Shown: piece after piece, positions 55,206 to 64,000 of the stretch
How the letters are laid out: every line of letters starts with the position of its first letter
Numbering within the stretch: the first letter of the stretch is position 1
Assembly (NCBI GenBank): GCA_002917075.1
Contig: NTMA01000016.1
Coordinates: 248,001 to 312,000, forward strand
Direction: 5' to 3'
DNA from: Hawksworthiomyces lignivorus
Lineage: Eukaryota; Ascomycota; Sordariomycetes; Ophiostomatales; Ophiostomataceae
DNA: 64,000 nucleotides
Position numbers and translations under genes: made by a program
The notes under the pieces: generated by a model
What the model saw: only the letters and a program-made list of their open reading frames with translations
Database searches by the model: none
Told to the model about the DNA's origin: nothing

Positions 55206-57560
55206 ATGGCAACGTCCAGCAGCGGTGCCAATGATGAGCAAATGCCATCTATGCGGCATCTCCCGCTGCGGCCCCAGTGCGGCGCTTGCGGAGACGCTGT
55301 CCTCGCCGGCGAGACGGTCGTTGCTCGTAGGTTCACAAAGTTTCCCTCTCTGAGCCTTGGGTGTGTCTTCTCTCGGCGCTTTGGCGACCTGCTGACAAAA
55401 AATAGTGGCCAGCGACGACGACGCCACGACGTATGGCGGATACACTACGCGTCCATTTCGCTATCCCCGTTCTCGACGCAGAGTGGCGACGAGCAAGAAG
55501 ATCCCGCAGAAGTTGTGCCGGCTCGCAGACTGCCAGCAGTGCGAGCTGGCGCCGGAATACGTGCTCGTCCACCACGAATGTTTCGCTGTCTTCCGCGCAG
55601 AGTGGCGGGCGGAGGCGGAGTGGCACACCACCGACAGCGGGACGCCATCAAGTGACGGCGACGACGATGGCTCTGACGGCGACGACAAGCTAGACAGCCG
55701 CCCCGAAGACCACAGATACGATGACGGCGGGTTGGCCCGGCTGTGGCGCGCGGGCGCGCGGAGGCGGCCTTGGACCGAGTCCGCCGTGGTCCAGCTCGAC
55801 CCGGAGCGCCCGGCCTTTGGCGACGAGCGCTGGCGCGCCGCGCTTGCCCGCGTGGCCGCCGCGGCGGGCCTGCCGCTCCTGGCAACCGCTTTGCCGATGG
55901 AGCTGGTCTGCATCATCTACGAGCTGTCAAGCCGCGCGTGGTTTTGGCGTGCCATCTCGGTCTTGTGCCTCTGCGGGGAGCTCTGCCGGTGGCCGTCCAG
56001 GGAGGAAGGGGTGCAGCTGATGACGCCCGAATCGATCTTGCACTGGGAGCGGGGGAAGCCCATAGTTCGTGAGAGCCCGACTTCGACTGCATCTCACTAC
56101 TGGTCGCCCCATGCCACGGCGCCGCTGTTTGTCCGCATCACCATTGACCGGCACGGCATCAGTCGCTACGAGCGCCTGCCCGAGCGCCCCGCCTACCGGG
56201 CTGCGGAGACGCCCACTGACAACAGAGAGGCCTACATTATCGAGCACCTCAGGGCTTTCTCGCAGGTGGAGGTGGAATTTCAGGTGCGTCCCCACAGGCC
56301 GCGTGCGTCGGATGCCTCTTCTTTCCGCCTGCCTTCTTTTGCTGATGGCCTATCTAGGACAATCTCTTGCGTCTGCGGTGGGTATCAGAGCATGTTCGGG
56401 GCTTTGTGCTCTGGAACACCCCAGCGCCGCCCAACCCGACCGCATGCTCGGTGCTCAACCCCTCTACATTTGAACGCTTTAACGCCACGCTGCCTCGTAT
56501 TTCGTCGACAATGCAGCTCTATGCGCTGGACGTTAATTGTCCCGCCACAACGGGCCGTGGCGCCGGCGCTGGTGGCTACTACGGCCTGACCTTTTTCTGC
56601 ATTACTGGCCAGATCTTGGGCGTCTACGCCCACCGGTCAGCAGACGACAACGAGGGCGCCATGGACGTGTTCGAAAATCTGCAGGGCGTGGACCAGGAGC
56701 GCGTGCTTTGGATCTTCCTACCTCTGTCTGGCGCGACGCCCGCCGATCGCGTCGTAGCCATTGGGACGTGCTGCGACGAGGATTATGGACTCTCTTTGCT
56801 GGTAAGCTAGAGCCGTGGTTCTCAGAATTGCTAGATTTTTGCTGTCGGTGTGGGCGTCTCTTCGCTAACAACTGTTGCTCCCCTTTTCGTTGTTTTTGCT
56901 GCTGCCGCGCAGATCCAGATGAAGCAAGCTGGAGGCGCTATCATCGGACAGCCATCCTGGGTATCTGCCGAGGAGCAGGACTTGGTGTGCCTAGCCGCCG
57001 GCGAGGAGGTCACGCTTCTCCACGGTGGACCCGACTGGCGCCAAGTCTCCGTTCTGGGAGGGTTCGCGGAGAAATACAATGCCGACACTGACGACGGAGC
57101 GGGTTTGCGATGCATCCAGGATGTGGCTAGGACCGGCGCGCAGGCGTATCTCTCTGCAGACCCGCCAGCGTCGAATCCCTTTGTGTATATCCCGTGGGCA
57201 CCGCTGGCCAACATCTGCGCCGTGACCGTTTTTCGTGACCCCGAAACCCACATGTGCAAAGGCCTCTTCTTCTGGTACCGCAACGGCGGCATGCGTGCAC
57301 TCGGGCAGCGGCGCCCCTGTACCGACGTCCAGGAGCACGTTTCGGAAGCAGTCATGATCTGTTGCAGAGACACCTCGGTTGCTAGCATATTGAGCGAAGA
57401 AGAAGGCGTCTTGGTTGAGGTAACGGCAGCTGGCGCTGCGGAGCACCACAGCCACCCAGAAGAAGAACCTGGGTGGGTATGCAACAAACTTGGCCATGGC
57501 ACGCTGGTGTTTGCCTTTGATTGGAATTATACGAATCTGTTTTTCTCGTCTGAAGAATGA
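55206..57560 (+). CDS. Hypothetical fungal protein with a Cys/His-rich start and F-box-like helix
   Basis: The family has no function that I know. The exons are 55206-55326, 55406-56283, 56358-56801 and 56913-57560, with introns of 79, 74 and 111 nt, giving 696 aa with the frame closed. The N-terminus has CGACGDAVLAGE, then CRLADCQQCELAPEYVLVHHECF, which may bind zinc (CxxC plus HHxC). An acidic stretch (DGDDDGSDGDD) follows. LPMELVCIIYEL near residue 205 looks like an F-box first helix. The C-terminal half has repeated Trp/Gly-containing strands (DNLLRLRWVSEHVRGFVLW; FFCITGQILGVYAHRS; FVYIPWAPLANICAV), suggesting a beta-rich sensor or lectin-like domain. If the F-box is real, a role in ubiquitin ligase recruitment is possible. 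The coding DNA is GC-rich. Confidence 0.75.
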
Positions 57561-57961
57561 AATATCTACGTCAAAAGATGCAATGTGCTGGTTGTACAGC
57601 AGCGACGAGAAAGAAACGACGAGAGTCTGATAAACTGTTTCTCACGACTGTCTTCTCATTTTTAGCTATAGGATTATTAGACATGAAACTAGAAGAGGGC
57701 CAACTTACTACATTTGATTAATTCTTGCAAACGCCCATCACGTTGAAATTACATCTATTGTCAACACGTAGACGATGTCTCCAGTTCTTAAATAACCACC
57801 ACTGGTGAATATTTCGTTCTTCAAGTCAGGCCAGTTAAGACAACCTTGGACGACGTTTGGTCCCTTTAACCAGAACCCACCTTTCTAGAGACAGAACTAT
57901 TAACTAGCGCCAGGATCGAGCTCTGTTCGATGAAAAAAGCTGAAATTCTTATTCAACTATG
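57561..57961. other. Intergenic between convergent genes
   Basis: The 3' flanks of the hypothetical gene and the flavoprotein pseudogene. Nothing is recognised. Confidence 0.6.
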
Positions 57962-59572
57962 CTACTTTCGAAATACGGCTAAAAGCTTTGCAGATCCGAT
58001 ATCTATGTTACCCACCGTCGCTATGAAACCCTCCGTCTTGACTTTGTCTAAAGCCTCCGAGCCTGCTCCAATATGTGTTTGTTCATGTCCTGTGGCTATT
58101 TTCAGAACATGCTCCACATCAACATCGCTGGTCTTCACAGGAGCTCGCCAAGCGACATGGTCGTCAGGCCGAATCAGGACTGCATCTCGGCCACACACAG
58201 ACCGAACATGACTCTCCTGGGGCAAAGTGACCTGCCTTAGTGGTATACCGAGCTTGGCTGCCGTAGGCGCAAATAGGGCAGCCCATTTGCCGTCTGAAGT
58301 GAAATCCACAAGGGTAAACTCCGGCCCGAACAAGTCAAAGATGTTCGTCTTGCCGTCGGCGAGGTTGACATGCGGCGCGCGGGCCCCCGGCCATGTCGAG
58401 ACGACATAGTCGCGGTAATTCCACTCTGGTTCCGCCTCATCCTCTTTGTCCGGTACAATGACAGGGCGACCCATTGTATCGATACCCCATTTCGATTCCC
58501 CAATCCTTGTTCTCTCCGTCGTGCGAGAGCACATGCTTCTCGATGCGGTCTCACAGTGCTGCGCCTTCATCTGACTGCGCTGCAACGACGCCAGCCCCGC
58601 TCTCCGTCGCCCAGCTGACGTAGTCCATGTGCATTTGTTGGTGGACGCCCGAGTGCTCGATGTTCTGGATCGCAACGGGTTTCCGCTCGGCTTCAAAGGA
58701 TGTGAGCAGGTGCTCGCCGCCCCAGCCATTGAGCACCGCCGCAAGCTTCCACCCGAGGTCGAAGCTGTCGCCGACAGCCGTGTTCATACCGTAGCCGCCA
58801 GTAGGAATGTTCTGGTGCGCAGCGTCGCCCGTGATGAAGACCCGGCCCAAGTCCGAGGTGTACCGCTCAGCCACGCAAATGTTCGGCCGCCAGGTGCTGG
58901 ACACCAGGATCTCGTCGATCTTGATCTGGTGTGGCACGCACGAACCGCCAAGAACTTGGTAGACGGCAGCTTCCGGATCGAGCGACTCCCAGTCGGTATC
59001 GATGGGGATGGGCAGGTGTGTCGTCCAGGTGTCGACCTCGTCTTGCGCAATGATAATGGCGCCGGTGGAAAAGAAAATATGCCAGAACTGGCCCTGCTTT
59101 TGAAGTGCCGTGAGATCGCGCGACTTGAAGTGAACAAGATACATTGCCATGGGCCTGCCGAAGCCTTAGAGTCAGCGAAGTGACAAATTTTCCTCTACTT
59201 TACTGTAAATTGGTTGGCTGCTTACACAGGCCCGCCAATAAGTTCAAACCCGAGCGTCTTCCGTATCCGACTGCCGGCGCCGTCACAACCAGCTAGGTAC
59301 TGGCTCCGCACAGTATGCTTCTCTCCAGATACGACATCAACTAGGGTCAATGTGACGCCTTCGGCGCCCTCGGTAAAGGACTCGAGCTTTAGGCCGAAGT
59401 GCGAGTCAATCAGCGGCTCGGCTTGGATGCGCGACTTCAGCCAGGCCTCAAAGATTGCCTGCGAACAGCGCTGGTAGGGCTCCCGGGGCATTGAGCCATC
59501 GTTTTGACGTCTGATTCTCTCTCGCCACGCGTCAGGGGAAGGCAAACCCTGTTCGGGGCTGCGTAAGAACAC
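57962..59572 (-). pseudogene. Phenol 2-monooxygenase-type flavoprotein, truncated and disrupted
   Basis: Family members hydroxylate phenols with FAD and NADPH. Remaining parts: 59572-59226 and, after a 71-nt intron, from 59154 on. The second FAD motif is excellent (VFITGDAAHQNIPTGGYGMNTAVGDS), as is the thioredoxin-like C-terminal domain (FGPEFTLVDF; GRDAVLIRPDDHVAWR). Three lesions are visible. The first ~100 residues with the GxGxxG FAD fold are gone: only 151 bp separate this end from the next gene, with an in-frame TGA. A TGA at 58553-58551 interrupts the frame between GAAL and DRIEKHVLSHDGENKDW; CGA to TGA would explain it. A frameshift at about 58475 separates GYRYNGS from PVIVPDKEDE. 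It is therefore non-functional as a hydroxylase. It sits head-to-head with the dioxygenase gene. Confidence 0.85.
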
Positions 59573-59723
59573 GATATCTCAATGTAACTCCTTATATTTA
59601 GCCTAGCTTACTCCATAACAACATTGTAAATCGCAATTCACAGATCTACATTCACCTCTGTTGCCTTTGAAAACGTTGTCAATTACCCAGTTTGAAAAAA
59701 AAAAAAAAAAGGAATCGTACATC
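59573..59723. promoter_or_regulatory. Short divergent promoter of the flavoprotein/dioxygenase pair
   Basis: Only 151 bp lie between the remains of the flavoprotein gene and the dioxygenase ATG at 59724, with an A-rich run just before the start. In an intact ancestor this stretch would have been longer or have held the lost N-terminus. Confidence 0.4.
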
Positions 59724-60892
59724 ATGGCAGTCCAGAAAGCTACCGTTGTGCGCCTTGCCTCTGTTCATTATCAGCACCCTTCTCTCGAAAAAGCTGCCCA
59801 GTTTCTGAAGGACTTCGGTTTGTTTGAAGTTGAGCGTAGCGACTCGCGGATATATTTTGCTCGATTTGGTAAAGATCCGTACATCTACATTGCCGAACAG
59901 GCCCCTGGCTCGCGTCGCGCCTTTCTTGGAGGCTCTTGGGTAGTTTCCTCGGAGAAGAATCTCAAGACTGCTGCCGCGCACCCAGACGCATCTACTCAGA
60001 TCCAGACAGCTGAAGGCCCAGGCGGTGGTAAAACGGTTACTCTCATCGACCCGAACGGTTTTCCCGTCACGTTTATCCATAAGCAGCAAGAGCGAAGTTT
60101 TCCTACAGTGGAGCATTTTACTAGCATCACTAATAGCGGCGGCTTACCAAAGTACAACACAGTAGAAGAGAAGCCCCGTCTCGGGAAGTTCTGTAGGTTC
60201 AATCAGGAGCCCAGCCCGGTTCATAAGTTAGGCCACTACGGCTATATCGTCCCAAAGACCAATTACAAGAAGACGCTTGAATGGTACTTGAGCTTGATGA
60301 ATCTAAAGCCTACTGATGCGATATATGACCCAAAGACGACTTGCTTCATGCACATCGACTTGGGCAAGAAATATACCGATCACCATGTAAGTCTAACTCG
60401 CCAGTGAAAAGAAGTGACTGCAAGCTGACAGAGGTACTCGCCCAAAGCTTCTTCTTAGGAGCAAATCATTTGGAAAAGCCGGCATTCCCGCACCACTCGA
60501 GCTTCGAAGTCAACGTTCTCGATACGGAGCAACTCGGCCACGACTGGTTAATCAAGAAGGGATATACCAATTGTTAGGGCATCGGTCGCCATGTGTTAGG
60601 TAGCCAAATATTCGACTATTGGTAAGTTCAATGCAGATTCGCCGTTATTAATCATAATTTCAACCCCCTGAGGTTCACTAGTTCTCCTTTAATGCAACTT
60701 GGGAATCTAGCTTACGATTTATGAATTAGGTTCGATATCTCTGGGAACATCGTAGAGCACTACTCGGACGGTGACTTGGTAAATGAAGAAACGCAACTCG
60801 AACGTTCACCAGAGGCGCCAAACTCACTCTATATCTGGGGCCCTAATGTCCCTCTCAGCTTCGTCACTGGTTCAGCTCAAGATGACGAGTAG
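59724..60892 (+). pseudogene. Extradiol (catechol 2,3-) dioxygenase-like gene with one nonsense codon
   Basis: This is a two-module glyoxalase-fold protein related to catechol and biphenyl-2,3-diol dioxygenases, which open aromatic rings using Fe(II). The exons are 59724-60386, 60434-60621 and 60730-60892 (introns 47 and 108 nt), 337 codons plus stop with the frame closed. Module 1 runs from VVRLASVHYQHPSLEKAAQF. Module 2 holds the likely metal ligands in LGHYGYIVPK, KYTDHH and VEHYSDGD. The only fault is TAG at 60575-60577, inside YTNC-stop-GIGRHVLGSQIFDYW, where relatives carry Trp (TGG). The break removes about 70 residues, including the last ligand. The start at 59724 follows an A-rich leader. 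A sequencing error at this base would make it an intact gene. Confidence 0.8.
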
Positions 60893-61450
60893 ATTGAATT
60901 TCTTAACGCACTTTTTAAAAATAAAAATGTGATATGAGGTTAATGGGTGAGACAGAAACAGAATGTATACAGACCCTTTTCATCACACAGTGGAACTACT
61001 AAGATTGGTGGGCAATAGTTTGTAGCCAGCCTCTAGGAGTGTTTTTATGAACTTTAAACTTAGAATCGGTGGTCAGATCAGAATCAAACATCAATGCACT
61101 ACCCTAGGTCCTTATATTATGTGCGCAGGCTCGATTGGCATTAACAAGAGCCTCTGCTGGGTTATCGAGAATTAAGAGAGCCTGAGTAATAAGAGATATT
61201 TCAGCTAGTGCTTCTTGATGAACACTTCCATCGTCATTCTCGAGACCCAAGATAGTCATCCTGTGTCCTACACGATGTCTAATGATTTTATAGTAATGTT
61301 GGCGTTTTATTCACCATATTGACAAATTATATTACTACAACTTCTATCATCATTGTCAAATTATGAACGTGTACATATGCATCCAAAATTAAATACCAAA
61401 TCCAACCTGGTAGAACAACTATCTTCTGCCAGAAATAGATCTAGTGATAT
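60893..61450. other. Intergenic between convergent genes
   Basis: The 3' flanks of the dioxygenase gene and the CTF1-like regulator; AT-rich, no gene. Confidence 0.6.
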
Positions 61451-63728
61451 CTATATAGCCAGAAGATCCGATTCTTCCACATTGAAGAACTGGAGCCATT
61501 CACCTATTTGTGATGAATCTGCAGCGGCGTGAGGACGGCTAGCAGTCGCCGCAGTCCAAGATGGCCTCGAGGGGAGAGGATTGTTCAGTGAAATCATGTC
61601 AGTCAAGGCGGCATCTGAGAGTGCGAGGGTAGCGACGATTGAGGCATCAGGTGTAAGAAAATCTGCAGTAGAACGAGGACTCGTGGGGGTCCACCGCAGA
61701 GCTTCCTTAGCCAGATCGGCGGCACCATACATATCCCGCATTGCCTCGATGACGAGCATACACTGCATATAGCCCATATACGCCATCGTTGCATCGGCTT
61801 TGATCCGGCCCTTCATTTCCAGAAGGTGGATCACTGCCGCCGAAACCATCACGGTGATTGCCGAAGTTGGTAAAGCGTGCGCCAAACCGGCTCGGTAGAG
61901 GTCTTTGGCTATTTCCGATATGTTCGCCGCAGCACGCTGCATGCAATGCTTGGCAACTTCTTGCTCTATCAGGGAGTCCCTGGGGTGGTGGAAGAGGAAG
62001 GCGAAGCGAGACTGGTGAATGCTCGCTACAATAGTTTGATATGTCATGTGCACAACGGCCCGGTTCAGAGCGAGGCACGCGTTGCTCATAATTTCACGAT
62101 CTGAGAGCGGACGATAGCGGCAGCTGTCTGGTAAGGAGCTGCACCATACGGCAAGTTGATGATTGCAAATCGCAAAGCCAATTCCATCGTCGCGTTCGAG
62201 AATTCTAAGCCTCTTTATGGCGCTGTCGTCTGGGTTCTCCGAAAATATCGAGTAGTGCGAACGAAAACTGTTGTTGATACACCGGCACAATTTCGCATGT
62301 ACGACGCAGAGCATGGCAAGCTCTTCACGCTTGGTGCGGTCTGTAACATAATCGCACATGGCAAGAAGTGAGATGTGGAGTCTCTCAGGCAGCTGTCTGA
62401 ACTCGAAGTCAGAAACTGCCAGCTCCGGCAGGTCAGAATCCTCAGTCCTGATTCGGGGCGGCCGCCGCATGCCCAGGGACACAAGTCTGTCGCGTGTATA
62501 GCAAGACCACCAGACTCTTCTAAGAAGGCATCTAGATCGAGCTGATGCATGGCCGCCAGAGTCGCGATGGAGCCCAACAATGAGTGCTTGAGATACGGCG
62601 GCGTCGATCCAGTGCCATGTGTTCCTGTGTTCGTCTGGCGTTTCGTACCAAAGGCTCATAAGTAGAAGCACTTGTACCAGGGTAAAGCCGTCGGACTCAT
62701 AATTGAAATCATATAACATCTGCAGTCTGCGTTAGAAAGATATACACCCAATATCTAAAGCAACTGGTCCAGAACATACCCTAACTCGTTGGAAGAACAC
62801 TCTACGCGCTTGTCTGCGGGAGTGATATCCCGCATTCCTCAACTTGTCCATATCTACATGGGCAATTCCAGCAAACATGATAGCCTGGAATAATACTAAA
62901 CTGATATGACCTTCGCTACCATCCCGTGCAGCGACTCTGAGGAGAAACTGGTCAAGGTCGAGAATTGGCATCAATGGGTGAATATACCGAAAGTAGGACT
63001 GTAGAAGGGCATTCTGGAGATCAAGTTCTGGCAGGCTCAGTGCTGTTTTTGTATACAAATAAGCTACATCGTCAATAGCTATATGTGACGGTACCGGAGT
63101 CAGGAAACCTGGCAACTGCATGAAGCTCGAATTTCCGAGAAAAATTGGCCAAGAGGGAGTATGACTAGATGAGGGTGCAACAGTGTTTTTCTTCGACTGC
63201 AATGGGCTCTGGTGGGTTTGCAGCCGGTCATCCACAGCATTGGGAGAAGTTGGAGAAGCATGCATCGATCCGTCTATGTGAGAGGCGGCAGTACAAGGAT
63301 CTACTGGCATCTCCAACTCAGACTCATCGTGCAGTCTTTCAAGAATAGGCGGCAGGACTCCAGTTGACGTTATACCTTTTTGAAACCGATTGCTTCTAGA
63401 AACATGGGCATGAACCAATTCTATCAATCTTAAAGTCCTTAATAGTTAAAATAGTGGACTGAACATACTTTGCATTGCGCCTTGTCGTAATAACGCACTC
63501 GCAGTCTGCCCACATGCAATTGCCGCATGGGAATCTCTGAGAGACGTCGCACCTGATCTTACGGTACCGACAGGAAAGGCAGGCCCGAGAGGCTCTACGC
63601 CTAGACTTGCTCGTAGAATTGGTAGACTGACGGGGTGCCGTGCGCTCCGGCGAGGGAGCAGGTTTGCTGGTGCCATCATTTTCTGGCATCTGCATCGACG
63701 TTGAGGATTGCGGGTTTAGTGCAGCCAT
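61451..63728 (-). CDS. Zn2Cys6 transcription factor, CTF1 (cutinase regulator)-like
   Basis: This nuclear regulator has 714 aa. The exons are 63728-63469, 63395-62780 and 62719-61451, with introns of 73 and 60 nt, and the frame closes. The zinc cluster ACLSCRYRKIRCDVSQRFPC continues GNCMWADCEC near residues 49-78, after a basic KSRRRASR. The fungal-specific TF domain has ALSLPELDLQNALLQSYFRY, HPLMPILDLDQFL, QVLLLMSLWYETPDEHRNTW and DRLVSLGMRRPPRI. This combination is characteristic of the CTF1 family, which controls cutinase, lipase and other catabolic genes. It lies next to the broken aromatic-catabolism pair and may have controlled it. The gene itself looks undamaged. Confidence 0.92.
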
Positions 63729-64000
63729 GATGTCAAAACCGGGGCCTCTACCTCGGAACAGCTAATGGAGAAGAAAGACAAAATTAAAAAAAAAAAAAAA
63801 AAATTATAATATCATCTTAACAAGCTTGCCGGGAGTCGTCAGTGGGGGTTGATTGAGTATGGAATGCATGCCATTGATGCTCAGATTGCGATCCAACAAC
63901 ATTGCAGCTTCAGACACCGAAACAGAACAGACGACAGCACCTTCGGTCGCCTTACCTTCGAAAAACCGCTCTCCCCACACGTACCTTTGCCGAGAATCGG
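63729..64000. other. Upstream flank of the CTF1-like gene
   Basis: It begins with a poly-A tract at 63784-63802. The rest has no clear coding sequence before the window ends. Confidence 0.4.

Noticed and set aside
55405..56072. Several overlapping frames on both strands in the 55-56 kb region
   Set aside because: Produced by GC-rich coding sequence; the chosen frame splices into a closed 696-codon model.
60387..60433. Frameshift in the dioxygenase gene at the first intron
   Set aside because: The acceptor CAGAG before GTACTC gives a 47-nt intron in phase, so no lesion is needed there.

Overview
The window is nuclear DNA of a filamentous ascomycete, most likely a Sordariomycete; Hypocreales is my inference from gene content. 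The signs are genes split by 47-160 nt GT-AG introns (often GTAHGT donors), two Zn2Cys6 regulators, three HET-domain genes, a CTF1-like regulator, a DUF2235 hydrolase, a CorA-like protein with a long cytosolic part, and a eukaryotic TPP riboswitch. All exon models were derived by hand. For the complete models, the summed exon lengths divide by three.

Left end (0-10.5 kb): an intact metabolic neighbourhood. A NADPH-cytochrome P450 reductase and a P450 are transcribed divergently from one intergenic region. An ARCA-like Zn2Cys6 regulator follows, whose zinc cluster is spread over four exons including 14-nt and 11-nt microexons. Next is an inositol/sugar-type MFS transporter.

Middle (11-31 kb): a region that looks like conflict or allorecognition genes. 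A HET gene is followed by a HYD1-like ADP-ribosyltransferase, a decayed NACHT (NLR) fragment, three clear paralogues plus one probable distant one of a ~350-aa family that I suspect is pore-forming (Cyt/volvatoxin-like, with gasdermin-like as the alternative), and a subtilisin-like protease with no evident signal peptide. A DUF2235 hydrolase and a tRNA-Lys come next. This 14.4-27.9 kb block is the best candidate for an undescribed system. A pore-former beside a subtilase recalls the known fungal gasdermin/HET-Q protease pairs.

Right-middle (32-48 kb): a 10-exon CorA-like membrane protein with a 9-nt microexon, a GLEYA adhesin-like fragment, two more HET genes, a threonine-aldolase-like PLP enzyme, and a pseudogene with two frameshifts and a stop.

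Right end (50-64 kb): a small secreted Cys-rich protein, then the thiamine pyrimidine synthase gene nmt1/THI5. Its 5' leader holds a TPP riboswitch and a 24-codon uORF that ends on the branch-point sequence. A hypothetical 696-aa protein follows. Last is a decayed aromatic-catabolism pair: a phenol-hydroxylase-type flavoprotein, broken, and an extradiol-dioxygenase-like gene with one nonsense codon, beside an intact CTF1-like regulator.
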